Below, in pieces: positions 35,357 to 45,287 of a stretch of DNA of 64,000 bases (the stretch's first letter is position 1; each line of letters opens with the position of its first letter). Position numbers and translations under genes: made by a program. Source of the DNA: Bacteroidales bacterium (GTDB lineage: Bacteria; Bacteroidota; Bacteroidia; Bacteroidales; Salinivirgaceae); NCBI GenBank assembly GCA_012519055.1, contig JAAYQU010000045.1, forward strand, positions 124,001-188,000. Reading direction: 5' to 3'. A model generated the notes under the pieces. It ran no database searches, was not told where the DNA came from, and saw only the letters and a list, made by a program, of their open reading frames with translations.

Positions 35357-37972
35357 ATGAATGCAAATCAGATAAGGCAAACTTTTAAAGATTTTTTTGA
35401 GTCAAAGGGTCATAAAATTGTTCCATCGGCATCAATGGTTGTTAAAAATGATCCTACGTTGATGTTTACCAATGCCGGAATGAATCAATTTAAAGATATT
35501 TTTCTTGGACAGTCAGATGTAAAATACCCTCGTATTGCAAATTCGCAAAAATGCTTACGTGTTTCAGGTAAACACAATGATTTAGAGGAGGTTGGGTATG
35601 ATACATATCATCATACAATGTTTGAAATGCTCGGCAACTGGTCATTTGGCGATTACTTTAAAGAGGAGGCTATTGATTGGGCCTGGGAACTATTGACAGA
35701 GGTTTATAAGTTGGAAAAAGAGAGACTCTATGTTACTATTTTTGAAGGTGATAAAGCTGACAATTTAGACATCGATCATGAGGCATATGACTTTTGGAAG
35801 AAGCACGTATCTGAGGATAGAATATTAAAAGGTAACAAAAAAGATAATTTTTGGGAAATGGGAGCTACTGGTCCATGCGGTCCATGTAGTGAAATTCATA
35901 TAGATTTGCGAAGTGATGCTGAAAGAAAAGCGATCAGCGGTGCTTCGCTTGTAAATAAAGATCACTACCTTGTAATTGAAGTTTGGAACTTGGTTTTCAT
36001 ACAGTATAACCGTCGTGATGATGGTTCGCTTGAGACTCTACCTGCAAAACATGTTGATACTGGTATGGGTTTTGAACGTTTGTGTATGGCATTGCAAAAC
36101 AAAAAATCAAATTACGATACCGATGTTTTTCAACCAATAATTAAGGTTATTGAGCAATTTAGCCATAAAAAAAAGGGTGAAGATAAAAAAGTTGATATCG
36201 CAATGCGGGTTGTGGCAGACCATTTAAGGGCAGTTTCTTTCGCAATCGCAGATGGTCAGTTACCTAGCAATCAAAAAGCGGGATATGTTATTCGCCGTAT
36301 TTTACGAAGAGCGATACGTTATGCTTACAGCTTTTTAGGACAGAATGAGCCTTTTGTATGTCGCTTAGTTTCTACATTAGTAAAAGAGATGGGAGAAGCC
36401 TTTCCCGAACTTGTTAAGCAACAGGAAATTATAGAAAAGGTTATACGCGAGGAGGAAAGTACATTTTTACGTACTTTGGCTTCAGGTATCAGACTGTTAG
36501 AAAATCACATTGAGAAGTATAACAAACAAAGAACAAACAACTTTGATGGCCATCTTGCCTTTGAACTATATGACACTTACGGTTTTCCACTCGATTTGAC
36601 AGAACTTATTTTGCGTGAACATAATTTTACACTCGATCATGATGGTTTTGAAAAAGCAATGGAGGAGCAAAAAAAACGTTCACGAAACGCATCAATGATT
36701 GAAACCAACGAATGGGTAGAGATTAGAAAAGGTCACAATACCGAATTTGTCGGCTACGATAGTATGGAAACTGAAGTAAAAATCCTTTCGTACCGAAAAG
36801 CTAAAGTTAAAGGTAAAGACGTTGTACAGATAATTTTGGATAAAACTCCTTTTTATGCTGAAAGTGGTGGGCAGGTTGCAGATACTGGTGAATTAATTAG
36901 TGAAACAGAAACAGTTAAGGTCTTTGATATACAAAAAGAGAATAATTTAACTGTACTGACAATTAACAAATTACCTAATGACTTAACATCAACTTTTATC
37001 GCTAAAGTTTCAAAAAAGCAGCGTAGAGATACCGAGTCAAACCACTCGGCAACACACTTGTTGCACTACGCGTTGAGAAAAGTTTTGGGTAGCCATGTAG
37101 ATCAGAAAGGTTCGTTGGTAACACATGAGCGCTTGCGTTTCGACTTTGCTCACTTTCAAAAAATGACAGATGAAGAGATACTTGAAACCGAAAACATTGT
37201 AAATCAACTTATTCGTAGTAATATTTCGCTAGATGAGTATCGTGAGATACCAATTTCAGAAGCAAAAGAGATGGGAGCAGTTGCTCTCTTTGGTGAAAAG
37301 TATGGCGATAAAGTTAGGGTCGTGAAGTTTGGCGACTCCATAGAGCTTTGTGGAGGAACACACGCAAAATCGACGGGACAGATAGGGCTGTTTTTGATTG
37401 TATCAGAAGCGGCAATTGCAGCAGGAATAAGGAGAATTGAAGCTATTACAGGAGAAGCTGCTCTAGAGTACATTAGAAATAAAATGTCGCAACTTGACGA
37501 GATTCAGAATCTTCTAAAAGGTCAGGTTAATTTAATTAAAGGCGTTGAGAGTTTAATAGAATCAAATCACACTTTACAAAAGAGAATTGATGATTTTGAA
37601 ACAGAGAAGTTGAAAAATGTTAAAGCCTTGTTATTAAACAAAGTAGTTAAAAGGGATGATGTCAATATTTTGACAGAAGTTGTGGAGATTGGTTCTGCTG
37701 CAATTTTAAAGGATTTATGTTTTCAGTTGAAAAACGAAATCCCCAACCTGTTTTGTGTTTTGGGAGCCTCAATTGATGGTAAAGCAAGCTTGGCTGTAAT
37801 TATTTCAGAGAATTTGATTGAAAGCAAGGGATTAAATGCCGTGACCATTGTGCGAGAACTTGCAAAAGAAATTGCTGGCGGAGGAGGAGGACAGCCATTC
37901 TTTGCAACAGCTGGAGGTAAAAAACCAGAAAATATAGACCTGGTGATTAAAAAAGCTGCAGAAATTCTTTAA
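35357..37972 (+). CDS. alaS: Alanyl-tRNA synthetase
   Basis: An 871-residue class II synthetase, usual length, that charges tRNA-Ala in the cytoplasm. The catalytic core begins MNANQIRQTFKDFFESKGH and includes FTNAGMNQFKDIFLG, the TGPCGPCSEI motif and DTGMGFERL. The editing domain has NHSATHLLHYAL (about residue 561) and CGGTHAKSTGQIG (about 666), giving the zinc-binding HxxxH and Cys/His. The C-Ala domain is complete, ending in the glycine-rich KEIAGGGGGQPFFATAGG. Divergent from the M23-merR operon with 254 nt between, where promoters face both ways. Confidence 0.98.
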   Translation: MNANQIRQTFKDFFESKGHKIVPSASMVVKNDPTLMFTNAGMNQFKDIFLGQSDVKYPRIANSQKCLRVSGKHNDLEEVGYDTYHHTMFEMLGNWSFGDYFKEEAIDWAWELLTEVYKLEKERLYVTIFEGDKADNLDIDHEAYDFWKKHVSEDRILKGNKKDNFWEMGATGPCGPCSEIHIDLRSDAERKAISGASLVNKDHYLVIEVWNLVFIQYNRRDDGSLETLPAKHVDTGMGFERLCMALQNKKSNYDTDVFQPIIKVIEQFSHKKKGEDKKVDIAMRVVADHLRAVSFAIADGQLPSNQKAGYVIRRILRRAIRYAYSFLGQNEPFVCRLVSTLVKEMGEAFPELVKQQEIIEKVIREEESTFLRTLASGIRLLENHIEKYNKQRTNNFDGHLAFELYDTYGFPLDLTELILREHNFTLDHDGFEKAMEEQKKRSRNASMIETNEWVEIRKGHNTEFVGYDSMETEVKILSYRKAKVKGKDVVQIILDKTPFYAESGGQVADTGELISETETVKVFDIQKENNLTVLTINKLPNDLTSTFIAKVSKKQRRDTESNHSATHLLHYALRKVLGSHVDQKGSLVTHERLRFDFAHFQKMTDEEILETENIVNQLIRSNISLDEYREIPISEAKEMGAVALFGEKYGDKVRVVKFGDSIELCGGTHAKSTGQIGLFLIVSEAAIAAGIRRIEAITGEAALEYIRNKMSQLDEIQNLLKGQVNLIKGVESLIESNHTLQKRIDDFETEKLKNVKALLLNKVVKRDDVNILTEVVEIGSAAILKDLCFQLKNEIPNLFCVLGASIDGKASLAVIISENLIESKGLNAVTIVRELAKEIAGGGGGQPFFATAGGKKPENIDLVIKKAAEIL

Positions 37973-38001
37973 TTCTAAACAAGGATGTTAAAAGATATTA
38001 A

Positions 38002-38036
38002 AAAGCCAACTAAATCACTGTGATTTGGCTGGCTTT
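38002..38036 (+). terminator. Terminator hairpin after alaS
   Basis: AAAGCCAACTAAATCA and TGATTTGGCTGGCTTT pair over about 16 bases with one A-C mismatch and one G-T wobble. The T-run after it is short, so it may be a weaker terminator. Confidence 0.5.
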
Positions 38037-38217
38037 GAATATTTAATAAACGTAACTTATTTGTTTGTTGGAAGTCTTTCGAATTTTGTTTTACCAACTG
38101 TAATCATTAAAAGTCCAATCTTCAGATTTTCAACCTCCTTATAAACTTAAAATTTTATCTCGATAATATGTGATAACTTATTCAATCAGTGTGTTATGCG
38201 TTCCAATTGTTAATTGA

Positions 38218-39345
38218 TTATCTGATAGATACACCCAATCCAAAGTTGAACATAGCGTAATCTTGGTAAGTAAATTCTCCATGAAGTGTAACCACTGTGA
38301 ATTTAAAACGCAATCCAAGTCCTGTGCGTACAGAACTGTGCTTCATTGTGATATCAATAGGAGTTTCCATTTTGTCTTTCTCGCGCAAAGCTAAAAATAC
38401 TGAGCCTGCGTCTGATTCAATAGTAGGTATCAGATAAGGCCCTACTAGTTGAACATTTGATTCACTTGCACTATATCCTATACTGCCATAAACAGTTAGA
38501 AAAAGAAAGCTTTTAGATAAAAGTAAATTAGCGCAAAAAGAATTCATGTGCAGCTGTAATTCTTGTTTACTGTAGTACTCTGCCTCAATTCTAGACTTAG
38601 AGTCAACTAACGGTAACAGATTATTATCTATATTAGCTCTATCAATTGTCAATACTTCAGTTGGGAAGTAAGTTAACTTGTCATAAATAGAGTTGACTTT
38701 AGAGTAGTTAACCGCAATTGCAGCATCGAAAGGAAGCTTATTTACAACCGGGATCCACTGTTTAAAGTCGTGTTTAATTCCAGCTCCAAACATATTCATT
38801 TTTCCATATTTAGATATGGTTAAGGGAGGTAAAGCACGTAACTGAAGATCTGTGCCTTTTAAAATACCAATACCAAAATGAACAATAGGTAGGGCAACAG
38901 CAGATAGATTAGCTCCTTGAGGCAAATTAATTATATTTTCAAGCTGCATTGTTTCAGAAAGCTTAACACCAATAGGTATCAAAATGTCTTGTTGACCAGC
39001 TACAGTTGGGGATATTGGGTTCGGATAATTATTTTTGTCATAGATAATGCGTTTCCACTTATAATCATTAAGGTTAAATTTTTTGTCAGCAGAAGGAACA
39101 GTAGTTAAAGTAAAACCGACAGAAACGTCAAAACCAAACACTCTGTGAGTAGCGGCCGTATTATACCAACCACTGGAAAGTGTTGTGGCAAAACCCTTGC
39201 CTAACGGATTAAGATATGCTTCCGAAAGGGTTTCAATATCATCAACAGCTTCTTTTCCTAAGCTTAAGAATTGGGAAACATCAATTTGTGAAAAGCTGTT
39301 TGTTGCGAAAAATGCTATTAAAGCTAAAACGAGTAATTTTTTCAT
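38218..39345 (-). CDS. DUF6588-like outer-membrane protein (hypothetical)
   Basis: A 375-residue exported protein. The ATG at 39345 gives leader MKKLLVLALIAFFATNSFSQ; an ATG three codons earlier is possible. The conserved beginning of the mature chain, GKEAVDDIETLSEAYLNPLGKGFATTLSSGWYNTAATHRVFGFDVSVGFTL, is what I know from the DUF6588 group in Bacteroidota. It continues in alternating beta-strands and ends FGLGVSIR, consistent with an outer-membrane barrel. No role is known. Convergent with alaS, divergent from ridA. Confidence 0.75.
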   Translation of the reverse strand: MKKLLVLALIAFFATNSFSQIDVSQFLSLGKEAVDDIETLSEAYLNPLGKGFATTLSSGWYNTAATHRVFGFDVSVGFTLTTVPSADKKFNLNDYKWKRIIYDKNNYPNPISPTVAGQQDILIPIGVKLSETMQLENIINLPQGANLSAVALPIVHFGIGILKGTDLQLRALPPLTISKYGKMNMFGAGIKHDFKQWIPVVNKLPFDAAIAVNYSKVNSIYDKLTYFPTEVLTIDRANIDNNLLPLVDSKSRIEAEYYSKQELQLHMNSFCANLLLSKSFLFLTVYGSIGYSASESNVQLVGPYLIPTIESDAGSVFLALREKDKMETPIDITMKHSSVRTGLGLRFKFTVVTLHGEFTYQDYAMFNFGLGVSIR

Positions 39346-39401
39346 ATCTACCATTGTTTAGTTAGTTCTCATATTAAATTGTGCACGAAAATACACTATT
39401 T

Positions 39402-39434
39402 TTTGTTAGTTGCATAACAAATTTTGTAATTTTG
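39402..39434 (+). promoter_or_regulatory. Promoter upstream of ridA with embedded palindrome
   Basis: TTTG (39402-39405), 21 nt, TAATTTTG (39427-39434), an excellent Bacteroidota promoter. GTAATT TTGC AATTAC (39426-39441) is a palindrome over the -7 element, a possible operator. The start codon is about 85 nt farther downstream. Confidence 0.6.
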
Positions 39435-39523
39435 CAATTACTAATATCAAAATGATAAAGATATTTTTAATCTGTAAAAGAAATTTAATAATAATTTAAA
39501 ATTAAATATAAAATAAACAGACA

Positions 39524-39904
39524 ATGAAAAAAACATTTCACACCGACAATGCCCCAAAGGCTATTGGACCTTACAGTCAAGCAGTTGAAGCTAATGGTCT
39601 TGTTTTTGTATCGGGACAAACCCCCATTTATCCACCAACAGGTAAGCTTGTTGAAGGGGGGATTGAGGCTCAAACCGAACAAGTTATGAAAAACATAGAA
39701 GCTATTTTGAAAGAGGCAGGACTAACATTCAAAAACGTTGTGAAAACAACATGTTTGCTTTCAGATATGGATAATTTTGCTGCAATGAATAAAGTTTATG
39801 CAAAGTATTTCACATCAGAAATGCCTGCACGTGCTGCTTATGGTGTTGTTAAACTTCCTATGGGAGCACTTGTTGAAATCGAGTGCATAGCAGCAAGAGA
39901 CTAA
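39524..39904 (+). CDS. ridA: RidA-family enamine/imine deaminase
   Basis: A 126-residue trimeric enzyme that hydrolyses reactive enamine/imine intermediates, such as 2-aminoacrylate made by PLP enzymes. The family start KKTFHTDNAPKAIGPYSQAVEANGLVFVSGQ is complete. The catalytic Arg is at 103 in PARAAYGVVKLPMGALVEIECIA, with the substrate Glu in EIECIA. Length and motifs are canonical. A strong promoter lies at 39402-39434. The gene stands alone. Confidence 0.95.
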   Translation: MKKTFHTDNAPKAIGPYSQAVEANGLVFVSGQTPIYPPTGKLVEGGIEAQTEQVMKNIEAILKEAGLTFKNVVKTTCLLSDMDNFAAMNKVYAKYFTSEMPARAAYGVVKLPMGALVEIECIAARD

Positions 39905-40021
39905 AATTAAAACAATTGCTTTATATTTTTTGGAGATATTCCAAAAGAAAATTTTTAAAACAAAGATAAGCAAGGCTTCTAAGAAGTGTTTAATTGCAAG
40001 GCGTTGAGCCCGTGCTAATAT

Positions 40022-40060
40022 GATTATTGAGTTTTTCGAAATACATGCTCAGTAATAATC
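40022..40060 (+). other. Stem-loop in the ridA-argS gap
   Basis: GATTATT (40022-40028) pairs with AATAATC (40054-40060), then GAG (40029-40031) with CTC (40048-40050), a 3-nt bulge AGT between. It could be a processed leader structure of argS or an mRNA end. The remainder of the 231-nt gap shows no gene. Confidence 0.4.
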
Positions 40061-40135
40061 GAAAGTAACATAGCAGATAGGTACTTATGAGGTCACGTTG
40101 CTTGTATTATTATTATACAAATATCGCATACAAAT

Positions 40136-41920
40136 ATGATTGATGTACAAAAAATACTTCACAACGAAGTTGAAAAGGTTTTGATTGAACTATACAACTG
40201 TAACGATTCTAAACTCATTCAAATTCAGCCAACTAGAAAAGAGTTTAAAGGCAACTATACGCTTGTTGTTTTTCCGCTGTTAAAGTATTCAAAACAAAAG
40301 CCCGAAGAGACAGGAGAGGCAATTGCCCAGCTTATGATGAAAAAAACAAAAACTGTCGCCGAATACAACGTTGTGAAAGGTTTTTTAAATTTAACATTGA
40401 GTGTGGATTTTTGGAGCAATATTCTAAAAAATATTGAGAGCAATGTCGATTATGGGTTGAATTTCAATACTAAACCGACAAACCATATTATGGTTGAGTT
40501 TTCGTCTCCAAATACTAATAAACCATTGCATTTAGGTCACATACGAAATAATCTTTTAGGTTTTAGCGTATCCCGTATTTTGGCGGCAAATGGCAATAGA
40601 GTTACACGTGTTAATCTTGTGAATGACAGGGGAATACATATATGCAAATCGATGCTTGCATGGCAAAAGTTTGGCAATGGTGATACTCCGCAAAATACTG
40701 GTATAAAAGGAGATAGATTTGTGGGCGATTATTATGTTTTATTTGAAAATCATTACAAATCGCAGATTGCCGAGCTTATGGCGCAAGGAAAAACGGAAGA
40801 TGAAGCTAAAAACGAGGCTCCAATTATAGAGGAAGCACGCCAAATGCTCCGCGATTGGGAGAATCGTAAAAAAGAGGTATTGGATTTGTGGAAAACCATG
40901 AATGGTTGGGTTTACGATGGTTTCGATGTTACTTACAAACGTTTGGGAATAGAGTTTGAAAAGACCTATTTCGAGTCAGAAACCTATAAATTAGGAAAAG
41001 AGGTTGTTCTTAAAAACTTAGAATCAGGTCTGTTACAACAAGATAACGATGGTTCTGTCTGGATAGATTTAACAGCAGATGGATTAGACCGAAAGCTACT
41101 GTTACGTAGTGATGGTACTTCTGTTTATATGACCCAAGATATTGGAACCGCTATTCAACGATTCTCTGAATATGACTTAAACAAACATATATATGTTGTA
41201 GGTAATGAGCAAAATTACCATTTTCAGGTGCTATCGTTGGTATTGTCCAAAATGGGATATAGCTGGGCAAATCAGTTGCAACATCTATCGTATGGAATGG
41301 TTGAGCTACCGTCAGGTAAAATGAAATCGCGTGAAGGTACCGTTGTTGATGCTGACGATCTTTTAGATGAAATGCTAAGTACAGCACGAGAAATGGCTCA
41401 GGAGTCTGGAAAATTAGAGGGTTTGAACGAACAGGAAATTGCCGATATCAACAGAATAGTCTCACTCGGCGCACTTAAATATTTTATTCTTAAGGTTGAC
41501 CCCAAAAAGAATATGCTATTCAACCCAGAAGAGTCGATAGACTTTAATGGCGACACAGGACCTTTTATTCAATATGCCCACGCAAGAATAAAATCGATAT
41601 TAAGAAAAGCCAAAGAGGTAGGAGCGAAACCTGAATTAACAAACTACCAATTTAATGAAAAAGAGGTACGTTTGATACAGTTACTCGATTCATTTGGTGG
41701 CGTGGTAAGCGAAGCTGCTGAACAGTTAAGCCCTGCACTAGTAGCAAACTATATGTTTGAGTTGGCTCGCGAGTTTAACCAATATTATCATGAATATCAG
41801 ATAATCAAAGAAGCTGATAAGAATTGTCGAAACTCACGTCTCTTTTTGATTAAAACAGTTGCTCAGATATTGAAAAACGCTGCTTGGCTATTGGGAATGG
41901 AAATGCCCGAAAAAATGTAA
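40136..41920 (+). CDS. argS: Arginyl-tRNA synthetase
   Basis: A 594-residue class I synthetase charging tRNA-Arg. The N-terminal add-1 domain (1-115) precedes VEFSSPNTNKPLHLGHIRNN with the HIGH-equivalent HLGH (about residues 131-134). The class I fold continues through GDRFVGDYYVLFE, the KMSK-equivalent KMKSREGTVVDADDLLDEM (about 395-410), and the anticodon-binding DALR region ending in LFLIKTVAQILKNAAWLLGMEMPEKM. The start at 40136 gives the standard N-terminus. Convergent with the xseA operon, with a shared perfect inverted repeat between. Confidence 0.98.
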   Translation: MIDVQKILHNEVEKVLIELYNCNDSKLIQIQPTRKEFKGNYTLVVFPLLKYSKQKPEETGEAIAQLMMKKTKTVAEYNVVKGFLNLTLSVDFWSNILKNIESNVDYGLNFNTKPTNHIMVEFSSPNTNKPLHLGHIRNNLLGFSVSRILAANGNRVTRVNLVNDRGIHICKSMLAWQKFGNGDTPQNTGIKGDRFVGDYYVLFENHYKSQIAELMAQGKTEDEAKNEAPIIEEARQMLRDWENRKKEVLDLWKTMNGWVYDGFDVTYKRLGIEFEKTYFESETYKLGKEVVLKNLESGLLQQDNDGSVWIDLTADGLDRKLLLRSDGTSVYMTQDIGTAIQRFSEYDLNKHIYVVGNEQNYHFQVLSLVLSKMGYSWANQLQHLSYGMVELPSGKMKSREGTVVDADDLLDEMLSTAREMAQESGKLEGLNEQEIADINRIVSLGALKYFILKVDPKKNMLFNPEESIDFNGDTGPFIQYAHARIKSILRKAKEVGAKPELTNYQFNEKEVRLIQLLDSFGGVVSEAAEQLSPALVANYMFELAREFNQYYHEYQIIKEADKNCRNSRLFLIKTVAQILKNAAWLLGMEMPEKM

Positions 41921-41943
41921 AAAGGCTAGGAGCAAGTTACAAG

Positions 41944-41995
41944 GGAAAAGGTACAAGTTTATGAAGTGGCAACACTTTTACCTTGTACCTTTTCC
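41944..41995. terminator. Convergent terminator, 14-bp perfect inverted repeat
   Basis: GGAAAAGGTACAAG (41944-41957) is exactly complementary to CTTGTACCTTTTCC (41982-41995), loop 24 nt. Located between the convergent argS and xseA stops. The T-run is interrupted (CCTTTAATTG), so termination may be partly Rho-dependent. Confidence 0.7.
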
Positions 41996-42041
41996 TTTAA
42001 TTGTTAATTGCTTACTTCGACTGCGCTCAGTACAAGCATTG

Positions 42042-43424
42042 CTAATTGTTCATTGAAGAAGTTACTTGTGCATCAAGGCTTCCCTTACTCAGATGAATTT
42101 TGATATTATCGTTAACGTTTGCCTGCTCACTATCGGTAATTCGTTTGCCATCTTTGGAGACAATGGCATATCCAAGGCTCAGTATAGTTTGTGGGTTTAT
42201 TGCTGTTAGCTTCTGTTCGGCAATATCTAACTGTTGTTGCAGGTTTTTAATATTCGCCTTTGCCGTATCTTTTAACTTCTGTTCGAAATAGAGTGTAAGA
42301 GTGTTTTGTTGAGCGCAAAAGGTTTTAAACGAATACTTTAGCCTGTTTCCCATATCGTTAAGAGCAACTTGCTGTCTGTGTGAAAAGTTTTGAGCCACTT
42401 TTGAAACCCTTTTGTCTAGCTCCAAAAGTTGCTCTCGGTTAGCTGCCTGATAGTAATATGCACCGTTTTTAATTGAGTTTTCTAAATTGGTAAGCCTTTG
42501 ATTTTCAATATTAAAAAGTGAGTTTACACTGTTTCTTAATCTCAATTGCAAATCGTTTAATTCACTACTTGCTTCAAGGTTTAAATCAACAATAAAATCA
42601 GCGACAGCAGTGGGGGTTTTTAAGCCCTGATTTGCAACAAAATCGGCAACCGAATTGTCTCGCTCGTGTCCAATTCCCGTAAAAACAGGTATTGGCAGTT
42701 GAGTAATAAGATATGCAAGTTCAAAATCGTCGAATACGGCAAGCTCGGCTTTTGAGCCACCACCGCGAATAATAACTAACACATCGTATTGGGTTTCAGA
42801 GTCAAAAACGGCATGTATTGCATTTTGTATTGATTTAACCGCTTGAGCTCCTTGCATATAGGCTTCAAATAGATTAACATTGAACACAAAACCGTAAGGA
42901 TTATTTTCGATATGGTCTACAAAATCGCCGTATCCGGCAGCCGTAGGCGATGATATTACAGCAATGTTTTTGATGATTTTCGGCAATGGGAGCGACTTAT
43001 TCATATCATGAATTCCCATTTCAATTAAGCGATTGATTATAAGTTGCTTTTGCTGCTCTAAATCGCCTAAAGTATATTTTGGATCAATATCATTAACCTC
43101 AACACTTAAACCGTATAAGCTGTGATACGAAACTCGCACCATTACTAAAACTTGCAATCCAACTTGAATCTCTGAACCTGTAACAGAGCTAAAATAAGAT
43201 TGCAGTAGCGGAAAACGATTGGCATAAATTATTCCGCGTTGTCGTGCGATTATCTGCCCCCGGCTGTGCTCAACCAACTCTAAGTAGCAGTGACCATTTG
43301 CATTAACGCTCATCTCGCTAATTTCGGCAACAACAGGTACCGAAAAAGGGAACACTTCTATAATTGCATTGCGAATTTTTTCTGAAAGTTCCGATAATGT
43401 GATAGGTGCCGAGCCGTTAGCCAT
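42042..43424 (-). CDS. xseA: Exodeoxyribonuclease VII large subunit
   Basis: A 460-residue subunit of ExoVII, which cuts single-stranded DNA from both ends. The N-terminal OB-fold (VPVVAEISEMSVNANGHCYLELVE) is followed by the catalytic domain with IAVISSPTAAGYGDF, LVIIRGGGSKAELAVFDDFELA and the GIGHERDNSVADFVANQGLKTPTAVADF block. A coiled coil fills residues 290-405 and the tail ends QTILSLGYAIVSKDGKRI. The small subunit XseB, usually the next gene, is not present: only 121 nt separate xseA from argS. It is the last gene of a four-gene minus-strand operon, 24 nt after the TPR gene. Confidence 0.95.
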   Translation of the reverse strand: MANGSAPITLSELSEKIRNAIIEVFPFSVPVVAEISEMSVNANGHCYLELVEHSRGQIIARQRGIIYANRFPLLQSYFSSVTGSEIQVGLQVLVMVRVSYHSLYGLSVEVNDIDPKYTLGDLEQQKQLIINRLIEMGIHDMNKSLPLPKIIKNIAVISSPTAAGYGDFVDHIENNPYGFVFNVNLFEAYMQGAQAVKSIQNAIHAVFDSETQYDVLVIIRGGGSKAELAVFDDFELAYLITQLPIPVFTGIGHERDNSVADFVANQGLKTPTAVADFIVDLNLEASSELNDLQLRLRNSVNSLFNIENQRLTNLENSIKNGAYYYQAANREQLLELDKRVSKVAQNFSHRQQVALNDMGNRLKYSFKTFCAQQNTLTLYFEQKLKDTAKANIKNLQQQLDIAEQKLTAINPQTILSLGYAIVSKDGKRITDSEQANVNDNIKIHLSKGSLDAQVTSSMNN

Positions 43425-43448
43425 TTCCGAGTGTTTTGATTTCGATGT

Positions 43449-45275
43449 TTATTGAACAGGGTTGTGGCGGATATTGTGTATCAAATGTCTTGCCTCGATA
43501 CAGAAAATACTTGATTTGTAATCATGTAAAAGTCTGGTAAATAGTTCAATAGCCTTATTGCTGTCATTCAAGTGTTCCGAATATAGTTTTCCTAACTGAA
43601 ATAGCGAAAAATCGCTATTTGTTTCATAACTGTAGAATGTTACTGCTCTTTCGTATGCTTCGGCAGCTTCGGCGTATCGTGCGTTTTCTTGCAAGATTTT
43701 ACCTTTCAGGTTAAGAGCTTCGACCGAAAGAAACGAGTGTCCTGTTGCAACAACTGAATCTACTAATATTAAGGCATTTTGCACGTCATGTTGTGCGTGT
43801 TTCAAAAGCGCTGTGGCGAAAAGTTTTAGTGGCTGTTGGGTTGAATCTGTCTCCGACCACCCTTCGTAAAGCACTATCGACATCTCTATTGCATCATTCG
43901 ATGTAAGCTTTGTGGTAGATGCTTTTATCACATCTATTTGCGATTTTGCCCACTCGAAATCGTGTAGATAGAATGCCATTTTAACTTTTCTGAATTTAGC
44001 CTCGTAGCCAATTGGGTTATCTTTGTTATCCCGCTCTATCTTGGCATAGATAAGAGTAGCGTCCCATATCTTGTTCTGATAAAGCATTATATCGGCTTTA
44101 AGAATTTCGATATTTGCAATATCGATATTTGTTAAACCTCTGATGTTTTCTGCCTTTTCAATCGTTTGTAGTGCTTCTGTATAGGTGTCTGAATATAAGC
44201 TCGACAACTCGATAAAGTTCAAAATCGTAGGTAAAAAATCGCGTTGATAACCAAATTTAGCTATAGCATTTCTGTAAAGTTCTATTGTGTTGTTAATGGT
44301 TTCTATATCAGTATCTAATCCTGTTTTTATTCTTGCATATAAAACATACAACTTCTCTCTGTATGCATCTTCATAAAATGGTGAAAATTCGCCATACGCC
44401 AAAACATCATTATAGGCTTTTACGGCTGTTTCATAATCTTTTGCCTCTGTAGCTTGTTTCGCTAATGTTATTAATCTGCTTCCATTTTCCCGATTACGCA
44501 AATCGAGCGCACGTGCCTGAATATATGCTCCGGAATAATTATTTTGCTGAATATATATCCAAATCAACATCTCATTAAAAACGTCATGATTGGGATACTG
44601 CTGAATTTTTAATAGTAGTTTTTGTTCTACTATATCGGTAAGAGATTTATCTGTATCGGTATAAATAGCTGAATTTAAACGATTTTGCACCATTTGCAGA
44701 AATCCGTCACTTCTTGCCAAAAGCTCTAAATAAATATCTACCATTTCACCATATCTGCGCATATAGTAGTAAAGCATAGCCAGTTCTTGCTCAAACGTTT
44801 CGTTTTTGAGTTTTTTAGATGCTTCAAAATAAGTTCTTTCTGCCCATTCAAATTCTCTGTTGTTAATAAAACTGCTTGCGACTGATACAACGCTGTTTCT
44901 ATTATTCAGTGAGCTTGAAATAGCCTCGCGATAATATTTTTCAGACTCTTTTGCTTTGCCCATTAGCTTGTATATCTGTCCAATATCAACTTTTATCGAT
45001 GGATTATTGCCCACTTTTCGCGAATAATACTTTATAGCTTTTTCGGTTTCGTCAAATTTCTTTTGTTCTACAAGGGAATTTAGGTAATACCGCAAATATG
45101 TACTGTTGGTATTTTTTTCCAATAAAGTTTCCAAAACCGATTCAGCTTTGTCAAACTCTCTGTTATTGTAGTATTCAAGAGCCAGACGAAACTCCTGCTG
45201 TCCGTAAACTTTGTTAAATGACAACAGAATTATCGTTAATAGCGAAAAACGAACTATTTTCTTTAAAAGACACAT
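43449..45275 (-). CDS. Exported TPR-repeat protein
   Basis: A 608-residue protein with leader ending NKVYGQ. The mature chain is almost entirely helical TPR-like repeats, e.g. RLALEYYNNREFDKAESVLETLLEKN, VDIGQIYKLMGKAKESEKYYREAI, WDATLIYAKIERDNKDNPIGYEAKFRKVKMA and AAEAYERAVTFYSYETNSDFSLFQLGKLYSEHLN, giving about 12-14 units. It most likely is a periplasmic scaffold. It lies between a lipoprotein (12 nt) and xseA (24 nt). Its role in xseA's operon is not evident. Family not further resolved. Confidence 0.8.
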   Translation of the reverse strand: MCLLKKIVRFSLLTIILLSFNKVYGQQEFRLALEYYNNREFDKAESVLETLLEKNTNSTYLRYYLNSLVEQKKFDETEKAIKYYSRKVGNNPSIKVDIGQIYKLMGKAKESEKYYREAISSSLNNRNSVVSVASSFINNREFEWAERTYFEASKKLKNETFEQELAMLYYYMRRYGEMVDIYLELLARSDGFLQMVQNRLNSAIYTDTDKSLTDIVEQKLLLKIQQYPNHDVFNEMLIWIYIQQNNYSGAYIQARALDLRNRENGSRLITLAKQATEAKDYETAVKAYNDVLAYGEFSPFYEDAYREKLYVLYARIKTGLDTDIETINNTIELYRNAIAKFGYQRDFLPTILNFIELSSLYSDTYTEALQTIEKAENIRGLTNIDIANIEILKADIMLYQNKIWDATLIYAKIERDNKDNPIGYEAKFRKVKMAFYLHDFEWAKSQIDVIKASTTKLTSNDAIEMSIVLYEGWSETDSTQQPLKLFATALLKHAQHDVQNALILVDSVVATGHSFLSVEALNLKGKILQENARYAEAAEAYERAVTFYSYETNSDFSLFQLGKLYSEHLNDSNKAIELFTRLLHDYKSSIFCIEARHLIHNIRHNPVQ

Positions 45276-45287
45276 TTTATTGTTTGA

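Noticed and set aside
42015-42037. CTTCGACTGCGCTCAGTACAAGC next to xseA as a dispersed repeat
   Set aside because: I recall similar sequences as intergenic repeats in Bacteroidota, but only one copy occurs in this window, so it cannot be supported here.
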